A stretch of 52,725 nucleotides of DNA from an uncultured Eubacteriales bacterium (GTDB lineage: Bacteria > Bacillota > Clostridia > Peptostreptococcales > Anaerovoracaceae): NCBI GenBank assembly GCA_949289445.1, contig CASEOD010000078.1:1-52725 (forward strand). Direction: 5' to 3'. This document shows, piece after piece, positions 26,118-34,880 of the stretch (its first letter is position 1; the number at the start of each line of letters is the position of its first letter). Both the position numbers and the translations under genes were made by a program. Below the pieces are notes generated by a model, which saw only the letters and a list, made by a program, of their open reading frames with translations, did no database searches and was not told the DNA's origin.

Positions 26118-27357
26118 TTTTCGCTTCCATGCAGGCAAGAATTCTCTGCATTTCATTGTACACGATCATATAACCTTCATCGACGCCCATTCCCGGTTTT
26201 GCCAGAATCTGATCCGGCTGAGTCGCCATAGCCACATTGACACAGACCTGTGCGGAACGATCGGTTTCGTTGCAGGTACCGCCCTGATATGCGCCGATAC
26301 CTTTTTCTTTGCAGTAAAGCACTGCTTCTGCAATATTGTTGATTCCTCCAAGATCAGGAGTCTTGATCTGCACCATGTGACCTGCCTTGTTGTCGGCAAA
26401 ATACTTGATATCCTCCAGTGTATTGCACCATTCGTCAGCTACCAGCTCAACCCCGATGCCTCTTCTGTCGATTTCTGCAGTCAACTCTTTCAGGGCAATC
26501 ATCTGTGCTTCTCTCTCCTCAGCATCCATCGGTCCTTCAATTCTCAGCTTAAACGGTTTTGCCGCCTTTTCCAGTTCTGCAATATAATCTGCCATGGCAG
26601 TGTAGTTATTCACACCAAAGGCCATGCCGATGGTACCGTAAACGTCAATGTGCAGAACAGGGGTATAGTCTTCACTGTGGCGCAGAGCGATGATTCTGTC
26701 TCTCAGCCATTTTACATACTCAAGGAGCAGACCGCCGTCCTTTCCCAGCTTGGTATCCACATTGTTGATCAGGGCGTGCGGCAGTACGTCGGCGCCTTTC
26801 ATGATCATTTTATCGGAATTGTCATAGCGGTTATCTCCAGACTGGGTAAAAATCGGAATCTGGCGGTACTGCGGATTCAGCCCGTATTCTTCTGCGATAA
26901 CTTCGCACATCAGCACTTTCTTCGCCTTTGCTACAGCATCCAGGATTGACTGTGTCACGCCGTAACGAATTGCGGTGTGCAGTCTCCTGCCGTCCACCTG
27001 CACAGCTTCCACTTCGGCCGCCAGCCGGCGGAAGGAGTCGAGCTCTTTGCCTACAAGAACAGGTGCCACATACTTTTCAATCACAGGGATAAAGTCTTCT
27101 GCAAGAAACAGGGGATCTCTGCCGCCTGCTCCGCTGTACTGTACTGCCGCACAGTCACCGTAAGCAATCTGTCCGTCTTCCAGTATCAGCATAACAGAAA
27201 TGGACTCGCCTGCCTGTCTTACAGCCTTAAATCCCGCTGTTACCGGCTCGCCGATATAGGCAGAACCGTCTGCCTTGGCTCCTTTCTTGATAGCTCTCTG
27301 ATCGTCGAAGAAGAATCCGGTTCTTCCTTTTGCGCATATTACCTTTTTAATTTTCAC
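26110..27357 (-). CDS. mal: Methylaspartate ammonia-lyase
   Basis: This enolase-superfamily enzyme removes ammonia from threo-3-methylaspartate to give mesaconate. The 415-residue protein has TGFFFDDQRAIKKGA at its start, H194 in VLPHALINN, the metal ligand region HIDVYGTIG, EGPMD and VADEWCN, and the catalytic lysine K332 in MVQIKTPDLGG. Positions agree closely with the Clostridium tetanomorphum enzyme. Translation most likely begins at a GTG (27357), which has GGAGG upstream; the only longer frame starts inside that ribosome site. A 100-base gap with a hairpin separates it from glmE. Confidence 0.96.
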   Translation of the reverse strand: MKIKKVICAKGRTGFFFDDQRAIKKGAKADGSAYIGEPVTAGFKAVRQAGESISVMLILEDGQIAYGDCAAVQYSGAGGRDPLFLAEDFIPVIEKYVAPVLVGKELDSFRRLAAEVEAVQVDGRRLHTAIRYGVTQSILDAVAKAKKVLMCEVIAEEYGLNPQYRQIPIFTQSGDNRYDNSDKMIMKGADVLPHALINNVDTKLGKDGGLLLEYVKWLRDRIIALRHSEDYTPVLHIDVYGTIGMAFGVNNYTAMADYIAELEKAAKPFKLRIEGPMDAEEREAQMIALKELTAEIDRRGIGVELVADEWCNTLEDIKYFADNKAGHMVQIKTPDLGGINNIAEAVLYCKEKGIGAYQGGTCNETDRSAQVCVNVAMATQPDQILAKPGMGVDEGYMIVYNEMQRILACMEAKNA

Positions 27358-27410
27358 CTTAACCGCCTCCAATTATCTGTTTTCAAATCTCTGTATATCT
27401 CTGTAACCAG

Positions 27411-27450
27411 GGCCGCCGAAATGCCTCCGGGGAATGGATTTCCTGCGGCC
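27411..27450 (-). other. Intercistronic hairpin between glmE and mal
   Basis: GGCCGC (27411-27416) pairs with GCGGCC (27445-27450), and inside it GAAAT pairs with ATTTC. No T-run follows, so it is not a typical terminator. It sits in the only sizable gap of an otherwise tightly packed operon. Confidence 0.6.
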
Positions 27451-27465
27451 TCTGTCAAAACCTTC

Positions 27466-28920
27466 TTATTTCCAAGGTCTTCCTACCAGTTTACCTTTAC
27501 TGATGGAATAAACGTCATCAATCACCATCTGGAAAGATGCTTCTCTCTTTTCATACTGAGCTCTCTCCTGAATCTTTTCCTTGTTGAAGTCGATCAGTTC
27601 CTTGCTCAGAGGTACGTTGGCCGCATTGAGAATTCTGATTGCGCCGTTGTTGTCTCTTGCCGGAAGCATTTTCCCTGCGTTCAGCTTGCTCGGTGCGAAC
27701 GGAATATCCAGAACCCCTGCCTGGAAAGCTCTGACAGTACCAACTGCCAAGTCTCCGTTGCCCAGTTCAAAGCATTTGTCAACGATGCAGCGGGTTTCTG
27801 CGGAAATGATCATCATTTCATTTACAACATGGCTTGTATTGGACAGCTGCTGGTCGCAGAGCATATTGATCATCTGCTTTGTGCAGCGCAGACCCTGTGC
27901 GTTGGCTTCCTTTGTCGGCACGCCGATGGCTTCGTGCGGTGTTTTTACGATAACCTTGGTTGCTTTGGAAAGCGCCGCAATGGAGCTGCCCCAGGAAATT
28001 ACGGAGAAAGCCTGTGCCTCGTCCTGTGGGAATCCACCCATCCACTGATGCAGTACGGTGGTTACCACCACATCATCATATCCGTATTTCTTCAGATATT
28101 CTTCCGTCAGATTGCCCAGCGCTCTGATTGCAGCAACATCCTGAACCAGATTGCCGCACTGGCCGTATCCTACAGTAATATTCTTTACACCCTGCTCAGC
28201 AGCCAGAAGACTTTCAATAATAGCTACCGCATGAGAGATACAAGGCGGAACCAGTGTTCCTGTCAGAGGACCGTAAGGCTCTCTGTTGATGCTGACTCCG
28301 GCTTCTTCATAAATACCGGTCAGTCTGTCCACGTACTGCCAGTCTTTGATAGTCTTTTCCAGACTTACATTTTTTGCATAAGGAATATTATAGGAAATGC
28401 CGCCGCCTTCATAGCTGGTAAATCCGCCTGCATAGGAGATTTCGGTGAGAAGACGGGCATCCGGTGTACCGTGTCTTACCTGTACCGGTGTATTCAGCTC
28501 TGTAATAATGGAACGGCATGCATCTACACCGTGATTTACAATCGGCAGACCGTTGAGCATGGACTTGCATTCTCTGACGGATTCCTGAATACCAACCTCT
28601 GCTTCTTTGTAGCGGTTCTGTCTGGTATAGCTGTCTACTGTGGTCGGCAGCAGGTCAGCGCCACCTTCATCCTGCAGATAAGTCAGCAGGTTGATATGAT
28701 CCTGCACAAGAGCAACGCCCGCTCTCGGCTGTACCAGCGTTCTTCCTTCTTCCTTGGCCTTCAGCAGCTTTTTACTGAAGCTCTTCTCATCGGAAAGATT
28801 TTTGTGAAAGTCCACTGCGTCCTGAAAATTAACGTCTGCGCCTGTCGGCCACTGAGTCAGTATTTCTTTCTGAATTCCGTAGAACTCGTCATTTGTCAGT
28901 TTCTTATTTTGAATTTCCAT
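27466..28920 (-). CDS. glmE: Glutamate mutase epsilon subunit
   Basis: GlmE is the catalytic barrel subunit of adenosylcobalamin-dependent glutamate mutase, which interconverts glutamate and threo-3-methylaspartate. The 484-residue protein is the normal length. Recognisable parts are [17 protein letters not shown] (about 57-73), [27 protein letters not shown] and [20 protein letters not shown]. Its ATG lies 17 bases inside the end of glmL, with AAGGAG upstream. It works with GlmS, which carries the corrinoid. Confidence 0.96.
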   Translation of the reverse strand: MEIQNKKLTNDEFYGIQKEILTQWPTGADVNFQDAVDFHKNLSDEKSFSKKLLKAKEEGRTLVQPRAGVALVQDHINLLTYLQDEGGADLLPTTVDSYTRQNRYKEAEVGIQESVRECKSMLNGLPIVNHGVDACRSIITELNTPVQVRHGTPDARLLTEISYAGGFTSYEGGGISYNIPYAKNVSLEKTIKDWQYVDRLTGIYEEAGVSINREPYGPLTGTLVPPCISHAVAIIESLLAAEQGVKNITVGYGQCGNLVQDVAAIRALGNLTEEYLKKYGYDDVVVTTVLHQWMGGFPQDEAQAFSVISWGSSIAALSKATKVIVKTPHEAIGVPTKEANAQGLRCTKQMINMLCDQQLSNTSHVVNEMMIISAETRCIVDKCFELGNGDLAVGTVRAFQAGVLDIPFAPSKLNAGKMLPARDNNGAIRILNAANVPLSKELIDFNKEKIQERAQYEKREASFQMVIDDVYSISKGKLVGRPWK

Positions 28921-30298
28921 AGGATAACAACTCCTTCTTCATGATTTTTATCGCAGTATCGGGCTCATGCTGGCTCAGCAGACCCATAGCTGACAGAATA
29001 TATTCTTTGTCTAACAGGATTTCCGCTTTCAACGGTTTCAGCGATGAAGGCTCCGCCATATCAAAGAGAGCGTTTTCAGCGATTTCTCCCGGTCTCTCGG
29101 CATGTATCAGAGAACCGCCGGTTACAATGACTCTGCCTACACGGCTCAGATCCTTTCCTTCCTGTAAATATGCCTCGCCCATCGGTGTATAGACTTTTTC
29201 AATATGACCTGCATGTCTGGTCACTCCAATCTTTACCGCAAAGGACGCAAGCGCATAGTCCAGCGCTTTCAGTTCCTCATTGTCAGGCAGAGTATCGGTA
29301 TTTTCGGAAATCATCTGCAGAAGTTCCTCTGTCTTTTCTTCGGAAAGTTCAGCTTTCCGCGCCAGTGCGGGAATTCCCGCCGCCTCGGCAATTCCTTTTG
29401 CGCTGTACCGCATACCGATATCACCCTCGACAGTTCTTTTCGCATAGGGCTCGGGAAGACCTTTCAGAACTGTGTTGACACGGGTCGGTTCCCCCGTGCA
29501 CATGGAATAAACGTCGGTCGTTGCACCGCCTACATCCACCGCTGCCAGATCCCCGAGACCGGTTTCCTTCTCCGTACCCTTTGCCAGAAGTTCCATGGCC
29601 GCAAGAACGGCTGCCGGTGTCGGCATCATAATGCCTGAAATCAGCTGGCTGGCTTCGGAAAGTCCCTTTGCTTTGATAATCCGATCCAGAAAAATTCTGC
29701 GAATTTCTTTCTGCGCCGGTCCGATGTTCAGTTCGTTGAATCTGGGCATGACGTTCTCGCAAACCACAACCTGTTTTCCCGCCTCTTCCAGAATCCTCCT
29801 GCACTCTCCCGCAGCTGAACGATTTCCTGCAATAACAATGGGAAAATCTTCAGAGATGGAAGCCAGAACACGGGCATTGTCAATGATGTTGTTTTTATTG
29901 CCGCCGTCGGTTCCCCCTGTCAGCAGAAAGATGTCCGGTCTGAGCCGGGCGATTTCTTCTCCGTCTTCTTCTGTCAGCTGATAGGAATAGGTTTTCATCA
30001 CCTTGGCTCCCGCGCCCAGTGATGCCATCCTTGCCGCCTCAGCCGTCAGCTCCGGAACCAGACCGCAGCTGATCATTTTCAGACCGCCTGCAGCACTGGA
30101 GCAGGCATATCTCGCATCAAAGGAAATCCCTCCGGTCTTCTTTTCCAGCAGCTTCAGCGCATTGTTCAGGCCGTCGTTAATATCTGTCTGCACTGTGGTA
30201 TAACTTGCCGCCGTTCCCAGAAGTTTCTCTTCTTCCAGATCCACCGCAGTCACCTTGGTGTAGGTGCTGCCGAAGTCTATGAGTAAAATATTCTTCAT
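28904..30298 (-). CDS. glmL: Glutamate mutase-associated MutL-type protein (reactivase/chaperone)
   Basis: GlmL (MutL) is an ASKHA-fold ATPase encoded between the mutase subunits and thought to reactivate or assemble the enzyme. The 464-residue protein opens with [16 protein letters not shown], a phosphate-binding loop. It has [11 protein letters not shown] (about 104-114), [18 protein letters not shown] as the second phosphate loop and [12 protein letters not shown] near the end. It starts 14 bases after glmS with GGGAGG upstream. The biochemical role is known mainly by analogy. Confidence 0.93.
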   Translation of the reverse strand: MKNILLIDFGSTYTKVTAVDLEEEKLLGTAASYTTVQTDINDGLNNALKLLEKKTGGISFDARYACSSAAGGLKMISCGLVPELTAEAARMASLGAGAKVMKTYSYQLTEEDGEEIARLRPDIFLLTGGTDGGNKNNIIDNARVLASISEDFPIVIAGNRSAAGECRRILEEAGKQVVVCENVMPRFNELNIGPAQKEIRRIFLDRIIKAKGLSEASQLISGIMMPTPAAVLAAMELLAKGTEKETGLGDLAAVDVGGATTDVYSMCTGEPTRVNTVLKGLPEPYAKRTVEGDIGMRYSAKGIAEAAGIPALARKAELSEEKTEELLQMISENTDTLPDNEELKALDYALASFAVKIGVTRHAGHIEKVYTPMGEAYLQEGKDLSRVGRVIVTGGSLIHAERPGEIAENALFDMAEPSSLKPLKAEILLDKEYILSAMGLLSQHEPDTAIKIMKKELLSYGNSK

Positions 30299-30312
30299 CG
30301 CTGCCTCCCGGA

Positions 30313-30726
30313 TTACAGTCCGAAGTCCTCTTTTAATGCCGCAATGGTTTCTTCCGGCGCGGTTCCCGGTCCGAATACACGGTTAAAGCCCATCTTCTTG
30401 AATCTGGCTTCCACCTCGTCGAATGGCTGTTTGCCGACTACGATATTTCCGCCCACATAAAGCAGAATATCAGTAAGACCTGCTTCGTTGCACTTTTCTC
30501 TGAGACCGCGGCAGTCCAGTTCGCCATGACCGTACAGAGAAGATACCATGATAGCGTCAGCATCTGTTTCCACTGCTGCTGCGATGTATTCTTCCTGTGA
30601 AACCATGACGCCCAGATTGGTTACCTCAAAACCTGCTGCGGTAAACGCATGATCCAGAATCTGAATTCCAACCGCATGGACGTCGGCACCGATTACGCCG
30701 ATTACTAATTTCTTTTTGTTTTCCAT
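30313..30726 (-). CDS. glmS: Glutamate mutase sigma (cobalamin-binding) subunit
   Basis: The small subunit of glutamate mutase binds adenosylcobalamin base-off. The 137-residue protein has D15-x-H17-xx-G20 (ADVHAVG), whose histidine replaces the dimethylbenzimidazole ligand of cobalt, plus the VSSLYGHGE and [12 protein letters not shown] segments of B12-binding domains. It is the first gene of the ten-gene operon. GAGGTG precedes the ATG. No cobalamin riboswitch is present, as the promoter lies only about 35 bases upstream. Confidence 0.96.
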   Translation of the reverse strand: MENKKKLVIGVIGADVHAVGIQILDHAFTAAGFEVTNLGVMVSQEEYIAAAVETDADAIMVSSLYGHGELDCRGLREKCNEAGLTDILLYVGGNIVVGKQPFDEVEARFKKMGFNRVFGPGTAPEETIAALKEDFGL

Positions 30727-30755
30727 AACGCACCTCGCAATTGTATTACACTTTT

Positions 30756-30791
30756 ATAGTACATTGTACTATTTCATTTGTCCATAGGCAA
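30756..30791 (-). promoter_or_regulatory. Promoter and operator of the glutamate fermentation operon
   Basis: Minus strand: TTGCCT (30791-30786), a 17-base spacer and TACAAT (30768-30763). A 17-base perfect palindrome, ATAGTACA-T-TGTACTAT (30756-30772), covers the -10, which strongly suggests repressor control. The regulator is not identified; the XRE (31603) and GntR (32440) genes nearby are candidates. Confidence 0.7.
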
Positions 30792-30901
30792 ATTGTTCTT
30801 TTTTGGCATTTCACATTCAAAGAGCTTTTTGAAGAAAAAAAAGCGAAAAGACAAAGTCTTTACTGCATTTTTACCGGAATATGAAACAGAATTCAATCAT
30901 C
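30792..30901. other. Intergenic, AT-rich
   Basis: The remaining part of the 320-base gap upstream of glmS. Apart from a 15-base palindrome, AAAGACAAAGTCTTT at 30847-30861, I see nothing. Confidence 0.4.
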
Positions 30902-30927
30902 AAAAAGGAGGCTGAATTTCAGCCTCC
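30902..30927 (-). terminator. Terminator after the symporter remnant
   Basis: A 10-bp perfect stem, GGAGGCTGAA/TTCAGCCTCC (30907-30927), with five Ts following on the minus strand (30906-30902). Confidence 0.8.
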
Positions 30928-31046
30928 CCGATTTTTCCGGCAAATTCCTTCTCTGCCTGATCAGTTTATTTACAAATATGTACCATATCAACTTTTGTTT
31001 ATTTCTGTAGAACCGAAACTTCTAAGTATCATACCCGCACTGAAAA

Positions 31047-31503
31047 TCAATCTGTCTGCCCCACATCTTTTTTCTGAAACAGGACGAAGAGACACAACAC
31101 TGCACCACTTACAGCCAGTCCTGCCACATTTGACGGAAGCTGCTGCAGCACCGGTACTTTTTTGATAAGATCATATTCCCAGAGCAGGCTTGCCGCTACC
31201 GCCGCAATCATACTCAGAAGCGCAGCTCCCGCCGTAATTCTTCTGCTTGCCAGCCCAAGAACCAGCGGAAGAAATACCGCCACTCCATAAAACAGTCCGG
31301 CAACATAGATTACATTGATAATATTGCTGCTGAGCAGCGAAATTACCGTACTTGCAAGAGCAATTGCAAGAAGTGTGATCCTTGATACGGTTACAAGCTT
31401 TTTCTCGTCTTCTGTCTTCGTCAAAGGTTTCCACAGGTCATTGATAATCAGAGTCGTCGTGGCATGGAGTATGGATGTGCCTGTCGATATGGTCGCCTCT
31501 TTA
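31047..31503 (-). pseudogene. C-terminal remnant of a sodium:solute symporter
   Basis: The frame encodes only the end of an SSS-family transporter. It begins abruptly near 31503 with EATISTGTSILHATTTLIIND, the region usually preceding helix 8-9, then about four membrane helices, and stops at 31047. The full family has around 480-500 residues, so some two-thirds is missing, and no start codon with a ribosome site is present. An open frame continues a little upstream but no longer looks like the family. The break abuts the promoter region of the divergent XRE gene, suggesting a deletion during rearrangement. A good terminator still follows it. Confidence 0.8.
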
Positions 31504-31602
31504 AATCTGAAAATGAATTTAAGATTTGTCTCTGTAAACGGAAAAAATCACTTCAGATTCTCCAATTTGTGGAATCAAACAGTATACCCAAAGGAACACG
31601 CA

Positions 31603-32328
31603 ATGAAAGAATCCAAAAACATCAACAAGAACGTCGGTGAACGAATTCGCTATTACAGAAAAGCCAGAGGCATGACCATCGTTGAACTTGCAGATTACAT
31701 GCATATTAGCAAATCGGCTATTTCAAAATACGAAAACGGACAGGTATCCATTACACTTGAACAGATTGAAGAAATCGCTGCAGCCCTGAAAATCAATTCA
31801 TTTCTGCTTTTGGACAGTGAACGCCTGCCTTCTGATGCAGATATCATTCATCTGACAGATGACATCGAGGACAATACTTTTGTAAAATATTATATGTATG
31901 GATACAGCAATCACGGGAAGGCTTATTTAAGCAGACACATGCTTTTTCTCGGAGAACAAAACTGTCGTCTGTACTGCGAAATAGAATCGGAAGAGGATTA
32001 TCACAACTGCAAATACTACTACATCGGAAAACTGATAAACGATGCCGCCTTTCAGCGGGTTTTCTTTATAAATCCGCTGAACAGAAACGACTTAATCGTC
32101 TTTGAAAAATCCAATCCCCTGGGGAAAAAAGATCTTCAGTTCGCCTTCGGAGCAAGTTTTTCACTCGGTACCAATTATCCTCTGGCTTTTAAATGGCTCC
32201 TGTCACATAAAAAGCTTTCCAATCCGCAAAAAATCAAAGAACTGCTTACTCTTTCCCCGGAGGATATCAGGCGAATCCGTATCGATAACGCTTTTTCTGT
32301 GGATTTTAAGGATGCCAGACTGGACTGA
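31603..32328 (+). CDS. XRE-family transcriptional regulator
   Basis: The 241-residue protein has an N-terminal XRE helix-turn-helix (about residues 10-67: VGERIRYYRKARGMTIVELADYM...SKSAISKYENGQVSI). The C-terminal domain of about 170 residues has no motif I recognise. It may sense a ligand or bind a partner. The ATG at 31603 has AAGGA upstream; longer frames would run into the symporter remnant on the other strand. Its position beside the glutamate operon makes it a candidate regulator of that operon. GATTC-N11-GAATC at 31556-31576 could be its own operator. Confidence 0.88.
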   Translation: MKESKNINKNVGERIRYYRKARGMTIVELADYMHISKSAISKYENGQVSITLEQIEEIAAALKINSFLLLDSERLPSDADIIHLTDDIEDNTFVKYYMYGYSNHGKAYLSRHMLFLGEQNCRLYCEIESEEDYHNCKYYYIGKLINDAAFQRVFFINPLNRNDLIVFEKSNPLGKKDLQFAFGASFSLGTNYPLAFKWLLSHKKLSNPQKIKELLTLSPEDIRRIRIDNAFSVDFKDARLD

Positions 32329-32360
32329 CTCCACAGAATTCTTTTCTCGACACCAAAACA

Positions 32361-32397
32361 GGGAGTGAACCTGAAAACACAATCTCACTCCCTTTTT
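32361..32397 (+). terminator. Terminator of the XRE gene
   Basis: GGGAGTGA (32361-32368) pairs with TCACTCCC (32385-32392), followed by TTTTT. It separates the converging XRE and GntR genes. Confidence 0.85.
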
Positions 32398-32439
32398 CAT
32401 CAATATGCTCTTTGGTCTGCAGAACTGCAGCTTCTGAAA

Positions 32440-33426
32440 TTACATACTTCTCTTTTTATTCATCACCTTTTTAATCTGCTCCTCCACATACAGGAAAGAG
32501 CCTCTGTCTATCCGGTAATTATAGGCAATTATCGTTCCTCCCGACTCCCGGAAACTCCGAAGCAGTTCTTTTTCTGCAGGGGTAATGAAAGTTTCATAAC
32601 CCTCCGGCACAATCAGCACATCTTTCTCAGACAAAAACTGCTCTGTCTTTTTCCCTATTCCCATCAGCTGCGTGGTCATAGACTCGCTCCAGTCACCCAT
32701 ACCCTGACAGTTAGCCCTTACCACAGCCGCAAAAGCATCGCTGGCACAGAAAATTCCAACACGCTTTTCGTCAGAGATCTTTGCAAGACTGACAATCGTC
32801 CTGACGGACGGCGCCATGGATACCATGGCAAGAGGTCTGCTGCTGATATAGGGTTCTGTCTGAGCAAAATGCGTAGACGTGGTCAGAATGAGATCATAAT
32901 CATGATTCAGCTTTTCCGCCACTTCTTCAACACGGCTCAGATCAAATGCCGCAGTTTCCGCATAGCCGATTTGGGAAAGCTGTTTTTCGATCAGCTGCAG
33001 AGTCTCAGGGTTGCAGTCCACTACGGCTACCTTGACCACATCATACTTTTCTTCCAGGCCCCGAAGCTTCAGATTGAGATATATCTCCATCTCTCTGGGC
33101 GTAAAGCCCAGCTTTTCAAGCTGCAGAAACAACTGATCGATGGCCTGCATGGCTTTTTCTTTGCGGCTTGCCGCATCTTCTGCACGATCCACCACAAAGG
33201 AGCCTCTTCCCTGCACCATTTCCACAAATCCCTGCTCTTCCAGCAGTTCATAGGCATGTTTGATGGTACCGCAGGCTGCCCCTGTTTCAGCTGACAATTC
33301 TCTCACAGTAGGAAGTTTGTACCCCGGTTCCAGTCTGCCGTCCCTGATGGCCTTCTCTATATTCTCGGCAATCTGTTTATAGATAGGGCCATGATAATCC
33401 GGATCAAGCTTATAGTCTGCAAACAT
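32440..33426 (-). CDS. GntR-family regulator with long effector domain
   Basis: The 328-residue protein has a GntR winged helix at residues 1-80 (GPIYKQIAENIEKAIRDGRLEPGYKLPTVRELS...CGTIKHAYELLEEQGFVEMVQGRGSFV), of the YtrA-like type. It is followed by about 230 residues of alpha/beta sequence with a receiver-like start (VAVVDCNPETLQLIEKQL). Classic YtrA proteins are only about 125 residues, so the effector part is an addition. It is the last gene of the mesaconase operon, one base after the beta-subunit stop, and probably controls that operon, perhaps also glm-cit. Confidence 0.85.
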   Translation of the reverse strand: MFADYKLDPDYHGPIYKQIAENIEKAIRDGRLEPGYKLPTVRELSAETGAACGTIKHAYELLEEQGFVEMVQGRGSFVVDRAEDAASRKEKAMQAIDQLFLQLEKLGFTPREMEIYLNLKLRGLEEKYDVVKVAVVDCNPETLQLIEKQLSQIGYAETAAFDLSRVEEVAEKLNHDYDLILTTSTHFAQTEPYISSRPLAMVSMAPSVRTIVSLAKISDEKRVGIFCASDAFAAVVRANCQGMGDWSESMTTQLMGIGKKTEQFLSEKDVLIVPEGYETFITPAEKELLRSFRESGGTIIAYNYRIDRGSFLYVEEQIKKVMNKKRSM

Positions 33427-33427
33427 C

Positions 33428-33985
33428 TTACTTGTCCATGGCCAGATATCCGGCTCTTCCTTCCTCATAAAGATTATTGCCCCTGCTGTCAATGATGACC
33501 ACTGCCGGCAGATCTTCCACCTCAAGTCTGCGGATGGCTTCCGCACCCAGATCTTCATAAGCCACCACTTCAGCTTTTTTGATACATTTTGCCAGAAGTG
33601 CTCCGGCGCCGCCGATTGCGCCAAAATATACCGCACCGTTCTTCTTCATGGAAGCCACAACCTCCTCAGAACGTTTTCCCTTTCCAATCATGCCTTTCAG
33701 ACCCAGATCCAAAAGCGCAGGTGCATAAGCATCCATGCGATAACTGGTTGTCGGTCCGGCAGAGCCGATAACCTGTCCCGGTTTTGCAGGAGCCGGACCC
33801 ACATAGTAAATCACACTGTCCCTCACATCCACGGGCAGTTCTTTTCCCTGCTGCAGAAGTTCCACAAGCCGCTTATGCGCCGCATCTCTTCCTGTATAGA
33901 TCACCCCGCTGATCAAAACATTGTCGCCGCAGCAGAGTTCTCTTGCTTTCTCCTCTGTCAGAGGCATGGTAATTCTCTTTTCCAT
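33428..33985 (-). CDS. Class I fumarase-type hydratase beta subunit, probable mesaconase
   Basis: This 185-residue protein is the beta (C-terminal) part of two-subunit class I fumarases, tartrate dehydratases and mesaconases. Family elements seen are GDNVLISGVIYTGRDAAHKRL, the GPAPAKPGQVIGSAGPTTSYRMD stretch (about 63-85), MIGKGKRSEEV and GGAGALLAKCIKKAEVVAYEDLG. With the alpha subunit it should add water to a trans-dicarboxylate. Context makes mesaconate to (S)-citramalate the likely reaction, although fumarase activity is also possible; the sequence does not separate the two. Confidence 0.9.
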   Translation of the reverse strand: MEKRITMPLTEEKARELCCGDNVLISGVIYTGRDAAHKRLVELLQQGKELPVDVRDSVIYYVGPAPAKPGQVIGSAGPTTSYRMDAYAPALLDLGLKGMIGKGKRSEEVVASMKKNGAVYFGAIGGAGALLAKCIKKAEVVAYEDLGAEAIRRLEVEDLPAVVIIDSRGNNLYEEGRAGYLAMDK

Positions 33986-34003
33986 AATCTTTGCACCTCG
34001 TCT

Positions 34004-34843
34004 CTATAGTACTGCTGTTTTATGTCTGGTTACATGGCAGTTAATGTTGACTGCACACGGAAGTCCCGCAATATGAGTGGGAAGAGTCTCAATGTTGACT
34101 GCAAGCGCCGTGGTTTTTCCGCCGAAACCCTGCGGTCCGATGCCAAGGGCATTGATTTTTTCCAGCATTTCCTGTTCCAGCTCTGCATAAAAAGGCTTGT
34201 CGCTCCTCCGATCAACAGGCCGCATCAGTGCTTTTTTTGCAAGGAGTGCGGCTTTGTCAAAGGTTCCTCCGATGCCGACTCCCACAACAATGGGAGGACA
34301 TGGATTGGGACCGGCATCCTCCACTACTTTCAGGATAAAGTTCTTTACTCCTTCCAGTCCGTCTGACGGTTTCAGCATCTTGATCTGGCTCATGTTCTCA
34401 CTGCCGAAGCCCTTGGGAGCCACTGTAATTTTCAGCGTTTCTCCCGGTACAATATCATAATAGATCACTGCCGGCGTATTATCCCCCGTATTGACTCTGT
34501 CAATAGGATCTTTTACGCAGGATTTTCTCAAGTACCCTTCCGTATAACCTCTGCGGACACCTTCATCCACCGCATCCTTCAGATTGCCTTCAATGTGTAC
34601 ATCCTGACCTATCTCAAGAAAGACGCAGGCAAGACCTGTATCCTGACAAATTGGCACGTCATCCTCATCGGCAATCCGGTAATTTTCTTCAATCTTGTCC
34701 AGAATATTTTTTGCAATATCAAAAGGCTCATCCCGGTGGGCGCCTTCAATGGCATCTCTGATGTCCTGCGGCAAGTGACAATTGGCATCAATACAGAGCT
34801 GCGCCACAGTCTTTGTAATCTCTTCGCTGTTTATGGTTCTCAT
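34004..34843 (-). CDS. Class I fumarase-type hydratase alpha subunit, probable mesaconase
   Basis: The 279-residue alpha subunit carries the [4Fe-4S] cluster. Likely cluster cysteines are C66 in PICQDTG, C182 in PNPCPP and C269 in INCHVTRH. NTGDNTPAVIYYDIVPG and KGFGSENMSQIKML are further family motifs. I chose ATG 34843, which has AAAGGAAAC upstream, over an in-frame codon 16 residues earlier that overlaps the previous gene. It probably supplies the one step of the methylaspartate pathway missing from the main operon, mesaconate hydration. It ends in UAG. Confidence 0.9.
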   Translation of the reverse strand: MRTINSEEITKTVAQLCIDANCHLPQDIRDAIEGAHRDEPFDIAKNILDKIEENYRIADEDDVPICQDTGLACVFLEIGQDVHIEGNLKDAVDEGVRRGYTEGYLRKSCVKDPIDRVNTGDNTPAVIYYDIVPGETLKITVAPKGFGSENMSQIKMLKPSDGLEGVKNFILKVVEDAGPNPCPPIVVGVGIGGTFDKAALLAKKALMRPVDRRSDKPFYAELEQEMLEKINALGIGPQGFGGKTTALAVNIETLPTHIAGLPCAVNINCHVTRHKTAVL

Positions 34844-34880
34844 GTTCCTGTTTCCTTTCTTTACCTGTGCTGTACTTTTC

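Noticed and set aside
26977-28944. 655-codon plus-strand open frame opposite mal and glmE
   Set aside because: It is a reading-frame shadow of two certain genes, with a low-complexity, Phe/Cys/Ser-rich product and no family resemblance.
30727-30791. Cobalamin riboswitch before the B12-dependent glutamate mutase
   Set aside because: The promoter lies only about 35 bases before glmS, leaving no room for such an RNA, and no conserved elements are seen.
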